NCBI GenBank assembly: GCA_021156365.1
Contig: JAJNDK010000003.1
Location: 186,001 to 250,000 of the forward strand
Origin: Bacteroidota bacterium
Lineage (GTDB): Bacteria > Bacteroidota > Bacteroidia > B-17B0 > Aurantibacillaceae
Reading direction: 5' to 3'
Length of the DNA stretch: 64,000 nucleotides
Each line of letters starts with the position of its first letter. Position 1 is the first letter of the stretch. Of the stretch, positions 8,797-17,410 are shown one piece after another. The position numbers and the translations under genes are program-made. The notes under the pieces are model-generated. The model saw nothing but the letters and a program-made list of their open reading frames with translations, ran no database searches and was not told the origin of the DNA.

Positions 8797-8829
8797 ATTT
8801 CCGTTATACCTGACCGGTATAACGGAAAT
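8797..8829. repeat. 14-bp perfect inverted repeat upstream of the OmpA-family gene
   Basis: ATTTCCGTTATACC at 8797-8810 is the exact reverse complement of 8816-8829, with a 5-base loop. A T5 run follows on the plus strand. It sits 17 bases upstream of the OmpA-family start codon, within a 348-base intergenic region (8781-9128) in which I see nothing else recognisable. It could be an operator, a leader hairpin or a terminator for an unseen plus-strand transcript. Confidence 0.6.
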
Positions 8830-9128
8830 TTTTCATTTGGTTACGGGTTGATCCCCTATTTTCGGTTCAACCAATTGATTTTTAAGATAAACGGGAATAG
8901 TTAAACACCGGCTTCCGGTTTTTTTTCTGTTTGCACAGTTACGCATCAAAACTACACACTTGCACAATGGTGCTTGCGGGCCTGTTTGTTCCTCCTTATG
9001 TTTATCGAACGAAACCTAAGTAAAAGCTAAAACCGGACAAGTGATAATACGCTGTCAGTAATAATAGCTTATATCATGTGCCCCACACAAAAGAGATGCT
9101 TAATGTTTAACAATACAATTAGTTTTTT

Positions 9129-9695
9129 ATGATAACGAGAATCCATTTATCCGTATCCGCTGTGTTACTTATAGCAGTTATCTGGCTGGTATATAAATCC
9201 ACAAAAGCTCCGAAGATCGCTTATGTGAAGTCGGCCGATCTGATCTACAGTTACGACGGAATGAAGGAAGCCCAGCAAAAACAGCAGGCAAAAACCAGCG
9301 GACTGAAGTCCGGTCTGGATACCCTGCAGTTAGATTTTCAAAAAGCAGTTGCCCAATACAATGTGGAGTTTCCGAAACTATCAAAGGAAGACCGGCGGGG
9401 AAGAGAAAATATACTTGCTGCACAGCAAGAGAATTTACGCACATACGCACAGAATATCCAACAGGAAATTCAAAAAGAGGATGAGCAGCTGACACAGGGT
9501 GTGCTGAATCAGGTAAATTCTTTCGTGGAAGACTACGCAAAAAAGAAAGGTTATACGATGGTGCTGGGCACTACTACTTCCGGGAACATATTGTATGCCG
9601 AAGGCTATATGGACATTACAAAAGAAGTGCTGGAAGCCATCAATGCAGGTTACAGAATAAATCCAAATCTGACAGCAAGCTATGAGAACAATTAA
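9129..9695 (+). CDS. OmpH/Skp-family periplasmic chaperone-like protein
   Basis: A 188-residue protein with an N-terminal membrane anchor or uncleaved signal (about residues 6-24), then KIAYVKSADLIYSYDGMKEAQ. It continues as a long charged coiled coil (about 40-135) and a C-terminal strand segment with YAKKKGYTMVLGTTTSGNIL and YAEGYMDIT. This is the order of OmpH/Skp proteins, trimeric periplasmic chaperones that hold unfolded outer membrane proteins. It is the first gene of a five-gene plus-strand cassette ending in two giant proteins, and it overlaps the next gene by 14 bases. A dedicated role in delivering the giant proteins is an inference from this linkage. No convincing promoter box was found in the region upstream. 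Confidence 0.8.
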   Translation: MITRIHLSVSAVLLIAVIWLVYKSTKAPKIAYVKSADLIYSYDGMKEAQQKQQAKTSGLKSGLDTLQLDFQKAVAQYNVEFPKLSKEDRRGRENILAAQQENLRTYAQNIQQEIQKEDEQLTQGVLNQVNSFVEDYAKKKGYTMVLGTTTSGNILYAEGYMDITKEVLEAINAGYRINPNLTASYENN

Positions 9696-10317
9696 ATTCA
9701 TTATTTCCAGCTGTTTGTTGTTGTTGTTTTGCAGCTGTAGCAAAAAAGTAAAATCGCTAAGCGACTTTTCGGCCTATTTGAACAAACAGGACAACGGTTT
9801 TAAAGTGTGCAGGTCGGTGAACGGAGTGCTGGTATCCGTATTGTATTTACCGCCGGAGTACCTGGCCTTAAAAGAACTAAAAGGTGATACCGCCAATAAA
9901 CGCCTCAACTATGATAGTTTGCTGAATTACCATCGTAACTCTTCTTCCTTTATCATCACCTTCGGGCCGGATGAGGCAAAGAAAAATACAAACGATATCA
10001 TGTACGATAACATAAAAAATTTTCGGGAATACACCGAGCGGTCCCTGGATTTGAATTTCGATATGGAAAATAAAATTGTGCTGAAAACTAAAAAAGGAGA
10101 ATATGCGCCGGTACTGTCATCGCTGGAAAACACCTATGGCTTGAGTAAAGACAGGAAAGTAAACCTGGTATTCGCTGCCGGTATGAAGGATGATAAAACC
10201 AAAAACCAATACTACGACTTTGTATACTCCGACGAGACTTTTGGAGTGGGTACACTGCATTTCAATTTCGACGCCAATAGAATAAAAGAAAACATGCCCG
10301 AAGTTTCCATCAATTGA
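9682..10317 (+). CDS. Predicted lipoprotein of the RHS cassette
   Basis: A 211-residue protein with a hydrophobic signal and a cysteine-rich lipobox (LLFCSCSKK, lipid attachment most likely at Cys20), so probably lipid-anchored. The rest is rich in charged residues and beta strands, with no family I recognise. The start overlaps the OmpH-like gene by 14 bases, and the gene ends 30 bases before the ATG of the 2,089-residue protein, so it belongs to the same transcript. A role as an outer membrane partner or assembly factor for the large cassette proteins is possible but not shown by the sequence. Confidence 0.7.
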   Translation: MRTIKFIISSCLLLLFCSCSKKVKSLSDFSAYLNKQDNGFKVCRSVNGVLVSVLYLPPEYLALKELKGDTANKRLNYDSLLNYHRNSSSFIITFGPDEAKKNTNDIMYDNIKNFREYTERSLDLNFDMENKIVLKTKKGEYAPVLSSLENTYGLSKDRKVNLVFAAGMKDDKTKNQYYDFVYSDETFGVGTLHFNFDANRIKENMPEVSIN

Positions 10318-10347
10318 TTGAAAAGATATTTAATTAAAATAAACGTT

Positions 10348-13300
10348 ATGAAATTATTCAGAGGAACTACCCCCAGCCCGATTGCCCGGAAGATCGCACT
10401 GACACTGGTCGTATTGATCTTGTCGGAAATTATTTTCCCTACAGCCACCTTTGCTTTAACCAGTGGTCCTTCTGCTCCTGAGTTCTCTAGTTTCGAACCG
10501 GTGAGCACCACGAGTATGGTAAATGAATTCAGCGGTGATTTTACCTACAATATCCCGGTGATCAATATTCCCGGAGCTGCCGGTGGCGGATATGCCATGT
10601 CATTGTCTTACCACAGTGGCGAAAGTGTGGAATCGGAAGCTTCGTGGGTTGGCTATGGCTGGACACTGAACCCCGGCGCTATCAACCGTGGAAAAAGAGG
10701 ATTTGCGGATGATACCAAGAACTCACATACATATTACAATGATGTACCGGCCAACTGGACTGTCAGCGCAGGTGCCAGCGTAGGTAATATTGAAGCGTTA
10801 AGCTCCAATATCCCTATTTCAGCGAATGCATCCATCCGGTATAACAATTACAAAGGTTTTGGATATACCGCCGGTGCAGGGCTTGCTTTCCGGCAAGGGC
10901 TGGTTACACTGGGTTATTCCGTTTCTGATGGCAATGGAAGTTTTTCTGCACAGGTGAACCCCGGGGCTTTATTGAAAAGCCAGAAAGAAGCGAAAGCAAA
11001 AAGAGAGGCAATAAATAAATACAGGAAAGCCAAAGAAGAAGACAAACCGGCCCTGAAAACAAAAGCCCTGGCCGATGCCGCAGCAGCGAAAAAAACAACC
11101 GATGAGAAAAGCACTAAAGGAAAACAGATTGGTAACAAGGCCAAAAGCTCTTTTCTCAATGGCCTGTCGGGAACATTTGGAACCTATACTATGGGGGAAC
11201 AGCAGCATCCGACTACTGTCACACCTTATGACGGATTTTCGTTCAATGCCAGTATGAACCTGCAGAATAATCCTTCGCCTTTGGAAATAGGTCCACAGTT
11301 TGGTTTTTTCGGGAACTACAACAGTCAGAAAAACCTGGCTTCTGTTAACCGGGCCGGTTATGGGTATATGTATTCTGAACAAGCCTATTCGAATGATCAG
11401 GGAGTGATGGACTATTATCTCGAAAAAGAATCAACTTACAATAAGCGTGACCGTTACCTGTCCATCCCTTTCAGTAATGCGGATATGTTTTCCGTTACCG
11501 GCGAGGGAATAGGAGGGAATTTTAAACTGTACAATCGTTATTCAGGACATTTCAGGCCAAATTCGGCGACCAGCTCCGTGGATATCCTTCAGGTTTCCGG
11601 CGATGCTTCCCTCGGTTTCGAAACGGGAGGTGGTGTTACCATTGGATTGGGTTCACAGGAATTAAAAGTAAATGGTGATGGCTGGGGTTCCGGTGGTTCC
11701 GGAAATACAGAAGATTATCGTTTTCATGCCGGCGCCGATGCTACTGAACCTTATTTCTTCCGCTTTGATCAGGATCTGGGAGGAAACGTAGATTTTGATC
11801 CCAACAACAAACTGGTAAGCGCTTCGCTCGCAGTAGACTTCGGTTTCCCAGGCCTTAAATTCTGCCACCCTTCCATCAATACTTCAGATGTTAACACGAC
11901 CATGCAATCGACTATTGGTATAGATGGCGGAACAGTCGACAGGAGCGGACGCTCTTCTTATATTGGTTATCATTTGAATAGTGAAATTACCGGTACTGAA
12001 GGCGCCAACAGTAAAAAAAGAATATATGCTTACGAAAAAAGTGCAGATTCAGATATCCTCGTATCCGGAACAATAGACAGAACCAAAACGGAGCAGGTAG
12101 GAGAGATCGCAACCATCAACGAGGAAGGCAATCAATATGTATATGGTCTGCCGGTGAATGTCAGCAAGGAAACCAGTCTGCAGTATGACCTTGCCGGTGT
12201 TGGGCCGGGCAGTATCCAAAATAATTTTGTGGCCTATAAAGATATAAGCTCTCACAAAGTGAAAGTGGGTGAGGTTGACAACGGAACTTACGCAAATGCT
12301 TACCTCCTCACGCATATCACTACGCCGGATTATGTAGACCGGACTATGAATGGCCCAACGCCCGATGATTTCGGAGGTTACACTAAATTTCAGTATACGC
12401 AATTGTATAAAACCGGGACCAATCCATATCATTTCCGTGCGCCTTACACTGGTTTGAGTTACGGAAACGGCGATATGACCGATCCCACTGACGATGTGGG
12501 CTCGTATTCTTCCGGTGATAAGGATGTATGTTACCTGAACCAGATCGTTACCAAAACACACATTGCCAAATTTATTACCACCGACCGAGAAGACGGTATA
12601 GAAGCAGATAATGATGCAACGGCTGCTAACAATGGGGCAGCAAAGGGTATCAAGAAATTAAAAAAGCTGAGCAGTATTGAGCTATGGACCTGCAACGACG
12701 ATGGAAGTCCCGGGAAGCTCGTGAAAAAAGTCCTTTTTAAATACGATTACTCACTTTGCCAGAATGTACCGAATCAAACAGGAGCTCTCGGAACAGGTAA
12801 GAAGGGTAAGCTCACCTTGAAAGAATTATGGTTCGAATACGACGGCATTATTTCCGCAAAGATCAGTCCTTACAAATTCAATTATGAATACCCGAATACT
12901 GCAACTACCTACCCGGCACCCTACAACTTTTGGGGTTATAGCGGACTCACCGAAAACCCTGATTACAGCCCCTTTGCAGTTGATGCCTGGGGCAATTACC
13001 AGGATGCGGGCACCGCTGCAGCACGTTTCGCAGATATGAAAACAGGTGTGAACCAAACACCTCCTACAACCTTTGATCCTGCAGCCTGGCAATTAAAAAG
13101 GATAACACTTCCATCAGGCGGAGAGATCCATGTAGAATATGAACAGGACGATTATTTATATGTGCAGGATCGGAGGGCGGCATCATTGGTAAGCATTCAG
13201 ATTCCTTCAACCACCGATCCTGCCGATTTGCTACCGTTGTCTGATCCTTCGGTCGTAGTAGATATGCCAGATCTCTTTTCTCCCCGCAGCTATATTTTAA

Positions 13301-16300
13301 AAGTAGACGAGATCAATGTAATGAGTCTCCCCGAAAAGCAGGCGTTGGTGGAACTGATCAACCAAAACCTTCAGGACGATAAGATCTACTTTAAATTCCT
13401 GTATGCGCTCATAGGCACAGCGCCGGATATAGGCAAGTGCAATTCCGATTACATTACCGGTTATACCAATTTCAGGAAAGCGTATGTGAGTATGAACGGC
13501 AAGGTGATCGTACAGATCGGTGATCCATCCTCATCCGATTATGTATTTCCGCGCCAGGTCTGTCTCGATAAAGTGAAAAAAGAAAAAGGAGGAAAGCTGA
13601 ATGCTTTTGGAAATTGCGATGCATCAGTTGCCGGTGTACAACAGGAAGCCACCGTGGGCGAGACCCTGCTGAATCTCCTAACGATGTTTGCCACCTTACC
13701 TGGTTTTGCAGAGCTTTCATCTTGTCTGGAAATCAATGACCAGGGTCTGTCCTATTTCAAAATACCAGTGTTGAAACCTAAAAAAGGCGGGGGATTGAGA
13801 GTTAAACGGATACTGATGTATGATGAGAATGGAATTGATACAGGAGTAAAAAGTCTGTATGGCACTGAATATATTTACCAGACCGAGAATGGGCAGAGTA
13901 GCGGTGTGAGCACGAATGAACCTGCTTCCCTGCGCGATGAAAATCCGCTGGTCACTTTCCTTCCAAAACGCATGGAACAGGATTTCCTGAATAAGATTGT
14001 GTCGGGTGAAGACAAAACACAGTTTGAAGGTCCCATAGGTGAGTCCTTGTTACCGGCTGCTTCCGTCGGTTATTCGAGAGTAGTTTCGAAAAATATTCAC
14101 AGCGGGAAAACGAATACCGGTTTTACGGTCAGCGAATTTTTTACAGCGTATGATTATCCATTCGATATGACCTATAATAACGGCACTTTGAGTGGAGTGT
14201 CGAATACCGCCGTACAAACAGAAGATGATTGGATGAACCTACCGGCTGTTATTGTTAATTTCAATATTAGTAATATGTGGGCCACCCAGGGATACCGTTT
14301 TGTTCTCAATTCCATGCACGGGCAGCCTAAAGCTGTATCCAGCTACGCAGGTGATTATGTGAGTGGAACATTGACCGCCTTTGCAAAAAGTAGTTCGACT
14401 GAGTATGAGTATTTCCAACCGGGTGAAGCCGTAAATGTGCAGCGGCCGGATGGAACAGTAGTACCGTCCTGGCCTGGTAAAGATATGGATGTTACCTTTG
14501 AAATGAAACAGGTAGAAGATGTAACTGTTGACGCAAGCATTGAAGTGGATTTTGGTGTCGGTATTGCGGGCATCATTCCCTTGCCGGAAGCTTCTCTTTC
14601 TCCTTCGGTCAACTACACCGAAAGTAAGATGCGGTCGCACGTGACATCGAAGGTGATCCGTTTCCCGGTGATCCAGAAAGCGGTCACCAGCACTCAGGAC
14701 GGTATCAGACACAGAACGGAGAACCTGGTGTTCAGTGAATATTCTGGTAAGCCGCTTATCACCCGGACCACCGACGGTTACAATGAATTGGATCTCCCTT
14801 CCGATCCTCTACACAACGGAACTTATACCAGCTACGGCATTCCGGCCTATTCACAATATGCAGATATGGGACAGAAAGCGATCAATGAACGTGCCATGCT
14901 CACCACTGTAGCCGGTACTATACCGTCCGGAACAACATTCCAGAGCAGCCCGAATTATGCGATCGTTTTCCCGTCATCAAGTGATCCCGCTATCTGTAAT
15001 GCTCTGAAGATCTTCAGCAGGGGGGATCTCATTAAAGTGAACACTAACTATTTCAATGTGGATAATGTTACAGGCACTTCGGTGAACCTGTTACGCAACA
15101 ATAACCTCACGCCTGCGGTATCGATAGGCACGATCACTTCCATCGAGGTTATACGAAGCGGACGCACCAACCAGCTTATGGATATGGCCGGGTCTTATGT
15201 AACTTATGGCAACAGCAGCTTCACGCCGTCCGGTATAGCCGACCTTTCATTAAAAATTGCGTTCATAAATGCATTGAACGGTGGCCTGTCAGGTGTGGCA
15301 AGTACACATTCGCCATACAGCCAAAGTCTGGCAGGAGAGCTATGTTTTACAGATACAAAAGCCACCAGTGTGAGACTATCCTATGTAGCAGGACCACCGG
15401 AAGTATTCAGGTTGGAAACCTTCAACGGTGATGCAGTGAGGTGCACGACACAAGTACCTTATTCGGCCACCGGGCAGTTCTTCCTCGATAACAGCACTGG
15501 ACAAATGAAATACAGAACGTATCCCGGCGCCTGTTTCTCCTACGATGTTGCCTGTATGGCTTTTTGCAATGGCGCAACGCCTGCATCGGTATCAAAGGTT
15601 ATTGCTTCTTCAGCTACTATCTACGATTACCTGTGGACTTATGATCCTAACAAGTATGCAAGCATTCCCGGCACTGGCTATAATGCTTATGAAACGGGTG
15701 AAAAAGGAAAATGGCGTCCGAAAGAAAATTATGTATTCAAAACGTCTGTGGTGGGCGGCGCAGCTTATCCCGAGCTCAATCACAAGGATGCCGGCACCTA
15801 CCTGCTTACGATGTTCAATTGGAAGAACCCTGCACTGAATGCAAATACGCCATGGATCCGCACTTCCACTGTAACTATGTATTCACCCAACGGCGAAGCC
15901 TTGGAGGAAATGGATGCACTTGGAATATACAGTACTGCCAAATTCGGCTACAACAATATGCTGCCTTACCTTGTTTCCGATAATGCCAGGAATACACAGG
16001 TGCTGTTCGAAAGCTTTGAAAAAGTGTATGGAACCAAACTGGAAGACGGAGTTAATGTAGGAACCGGAACTGTTGATGATGATGCAGCACATTCGGGAAA
16101 ATATTCATATATTCTCTCAGGAAGCGCCGCACTGAACCTGAACCCGATCACTATAACGGGTGCATTGCAAAACGGTCTTAGTCTGAAGGTGTGGGTGAAA
16201 GATCCTGCACACACATCAGCTCCGCTCAAAGGTCAGCTGACCGGAAGCCCTTCTGTTCCACTGAGCTTTAAAAAGATCGCACAAACAGGCGAATGGACAC

Positions 16301-16617
16301 TGTATGAAGCAGTCGCGAAAAATCTGATGTCTGTAACCTACACCCCTCAAGTGCAAAGCAATCTTGCCTCCGGTAGTATCCGGATCGACGATGTAAGACT
16401 TCAACCCCTGGAGGCAACAATGACCGCCTATGTATATGACATACGAACTCTACGGCTCATCACCAGCTTCGACGACCAGCACTTTGGCCTTTACTATCAG
16501 TACAACCAGGAAGGAAAGCTGGTGCGTAAGATGATCGAGACCGAAAAAGGTATGAAGACCGTTACGGAAACACAGTATCATACACCTACGGTAGTGCCTA
16601 CATCGGGTTTGTATTAA
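10348..16617 (+). CDS. Giant SpvB/TcB-like surface protein of the RHS cassette
   Basis: A 2,089-residue protein. The ATG at 10348 is preferred because it gives a signal peptide ending TATFA before LTSGPSAPEF; an in-frame TTG at 10318 is the alternative. Residues 55-115 resemble the start of SpvB/TcdB proteins: SGDFTYNIPV, a glycine-rich turn, MSLSYHSG, then GYGWTLNPGAINR. A Lys/Glu/Ala-rich helical insert (about 220-275) follows. The body is beta-rich, as expected for an RHS/TcB shell, and a jelly-roll module (about 1,885-2,025) ends with SGSIRIDDVRL. It closes with strands resembling YD repeats (YQYNQEGKLVRK) but has no RHS core. No T9SS sorting domain is visible. It probably pairs with the RHS protein at 17411-26803, as TcB pairs with TcC. 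The resemblance is by eye and needs a profile or structure search. Confidence 0.7.
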   Translation: MKLFRGTTPSPIARKIALTLVVLILSEIIFPTATFALTSGPSAPEFSSFEPVSTTSMVNEFSGDFTYNIPVINIPGAAGGGYAMSLSYHSGESVESEASWVGYGWTLNPGAINRGKRGFADDTKNSHTYYNDVPANWTVSAGASVGNIEALSSNIPISANASIRYNNYKGFGYTAGAGLAFRQGLVTLGYSVSDGNGSFSAQVNPGALLKSQKEAKAKREAINKYRKAKEEDKPALKTKALADAAAAKKTTDEKSTKGKQIGNKAKSSFLNGLSGTFGTYTMGEQQHPTTVTPYDGFSFNASMNLQNNPSPLEIGPQFGFFGNYNSQKNLASVNRAGYGYMYSEQAYSNDQGVMDYYLEKESTYNKRDRYLSIPFSNADMFSVTGEGIGGNFKLYNRYSGHFRPNSATSSVDILQVSGDASLGFETGGGVTIGLGSQELKVNGDGWGSGGSGNTEDYRFHAGADATEPYFFRFDQDLGGNVDFDPNNKLVSASLAVDFGFPGLKFCHPSINTSDVNTTMQSTIGIDGGTVDRSGRSSYIGYHLNSEITGTEGANSKKRIYAYEKSADSDILVSGTIDRTKTEQVGEIATINEEGNQYVYGLPVNVSKETSLQYDLAGVGPGSIQNNFVAYKDISSHKVKVGEVDNGTYANAYLLTHITTPDYVDRTMNGPTPDDFGGYTKFQYTQLYKTGTNPYHFRAPYTGLSYGNGDMTDPTDDVGSYSSGDKDVCYLNQIVTKTHIAKFITTDREDGIEADNDATAANNGAAKGIKKLKKLSSIELWTCNDDGSPGKLVKKVLFKYDYSLCQNVPNQTGALGTGKKGKLTLKELWFEYDGIISAKISPYKFNYEYPNTATTYPAPYNFWGYSGLTENPDYSPFAVDAWGNYQDAGTAAARFADMKTGVNQTPPTTFDPAAWQLKRITLPSGGEIHVEYEQDDYLYVQDRRAASLVSIQIPSTTDPADLLPLSDPSVVVDMPDLFSPRSYILKVDEINVMSLPEKQALVELINQNLQDDKIYFKFLYALIGTAPDIGKCNSDYITGYTNFRKAYVSMNGKVIVQIGDPSSSDYVFPRQVCLDKVKKEKGGKLNAFGNCDASVAGVQQEATVGETLLNLLTMFATLPGFAELSSCLEINDQGLSYFKIPVLKPKKGGGLRVKRILMYDENGIDTGVKSLYGTEYIYQTENGQSSGVSTNEPASLRDENPLVTFLPKRMEQDFLNKIVSGEDKTQFEGPIGESLLPAASVGYSRVVSKNIHSGKTNTGFTVSEFFTAYDYPFDMTYNNGTLSGVSNTAVQTEDDWMNLPAVIVNFNISNMWATQGYRFVLNSMHGQPKAVSSYAGDYVSGTLTAFAKSSSTEYEYFQPGEAVNVQRPDGTVVPSWPGKDMDVTFEMKQVEDVTVDASIEVDFGVGIAGIIPLPEASLSPSVNYTESKMRSHVTSKVIRFPVIQKAVTSTQDGIRHRTENLVFSEYSGKPLITRTTDGYNELDLPSDPLHNGTYTSYGIPAYSQYADMGQKAINERAMLTTVAGTIPSGTTFQSSPNYAIVFPSSSDPAICNALKIFSRGDLIKVNTNYFNVDNVTGTSVNLLRNNNLTPAVSIGTITSIEVIRSGRTNQLMDMAGSYVTYGNSSFTPSGIADLSLKIAFINALNGGLSGVASTHSPYSQSLAGELCFTDTKATSVRLSYVAGPPEVFRLETFNGDAVRCTTQVPYSATGQFFLDNSTGQMKYRTYPGACFSYDVACMAFCNGATPASVSKVIASSATIYDYLWTYDPNKYASIPGTGYNAYETGEKGKWRPKENYVFKTSVVGGAAYPELNHKDAGTYLLTMFNWKNPALNANTPWIRTSTVTMYSPNGEALEEMDALGIYSTAKFGYNNMLPYLVSDNARNTQVLFESFEKVYGTKLEDGVNVGTGTVDDDAAHSGKYSYILSGSAALNLNPITITGALQNGLSLKVWVKDPAHTSAPLKGQLTGSPSVPLSFKKIAQTGEWTLYEAVAKNLMSVTYTPQVQSNLASGSIRIDDVRLQPLEATMTAYVYDIRTLRLITSFDDQHFGLYYQYNQEGKLVRKMIETEKGMKTVTETQYHTPTVVPTSGLY

Positions 16618-16633
16618 ACAAAGAATTAAAATT

Positions 16634-17398
16634 ATGAATTGTATGCGCACATCAAACTATTTTAAGATACTGTCGCTTCTTGTGGCAAGCACTCTTCTTA
16701 TGTCTTTCGTTCCGCCAACGGCAACGGAGAAGCAGCACCTGACCCGTGTGAGTGAATTTTTCGACAAGCTGAATGCAGCTGCAACAAAGGAAAAGAATGC
16801 CTGTTATATTCATTACACGGTAACAGCCTGGTTGAATCCTCTTACCAAAAAGGGCAAGAACACCGTTAGTAAAAGTAGCTTCAAGCTGATCTGCTCCAAA
16901 CATCATAGTAGGGTCTACAGCGGGGTGATGGAAGTGCTAAAGGATGAAAAGAACACTTTTACCATAATTCCTTCCCGTAAAATGATCTATTGGTCGGATG
17001 CAGTGACCGGGAAGAAAAACGAGACACTTTATACCCGACTGAAACAGATGCAGGATACCATTTTCAGAAATGTAAAGAAAGTGGAATACACGGAAGTGAA
17101 GAATGAAGTTTATGACCAGGTGATAACACTGCAGCTGAATGAGAAGATGTCGAAGTTCATGGAGATCAGCAAGGTAATATATTACATGAGCTCCAAAACA
17201 GGCCTGATCAGCAAGGTGTATGTGGAATACCTGCCGGGTAAACAATACGAAAAGTTAGAATACGAATTCAACGAGATCGCGTTCAGCTATGATAAGGAAG
17301 ACATGCGCGTTCCTGTGAAAAAGCTCGTTTTCGAAAATGATAAAAGTCTGCAAAAGCAATACCTGGGTTATAAATTGATTGATAATAGAAAGAAATAA
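16634..17398 (+). CDS. LolA-like periplasmic protein of the RHS cassette
   Basis: A 254-residue protein with a signal peptide (about residues 1-30). The mature part is made of alternating strands and helices with the general look of a LolA/LppX-type lipoprotein-carrier fold. Recognisable pieces are LTRVSEFFDKLNAAATK near the N-terminus, HYTVTAWLNPL, the repeated strand pattern around FTIIPSRKMIYW, and the SKTGLISKVYVEY strand. It sits between the two giant genes, 16 bases after one and 12 bases before the other, so it is part of their operon. LolA-type proteins carry acylated clients through the periplasm. Whether this one escorts the cassette lipoprotein or the giant proteins is unknown. Fold assignment is tentative. 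Confidence 0.65.
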   Translation: MNCMRTSNYFKILSLLVASTLLMSFVPPTATEKQHLTRVSEFFDKLNAAATKEKNACYIHYTVTAWLNPLTKKGKNTVSKSSFKLICSKHHSRVYSGVMEVLKDEKNTFTIIPSRKMIYWSDAVTGKKNETLYTRLKQMQDTIFRNVKKVEYTEVKNEVYDQVITLQLNEKMSKFMEISKVIYYMSSKTGLISKVYVEYLPGKQYEKLEYEFNEIAFSYDKEDMRVPVKKLVFENDKSLQKQYLGYKLIDNRKK

Positions 17399-17410
17399 AA
17401 ACACACGGTC

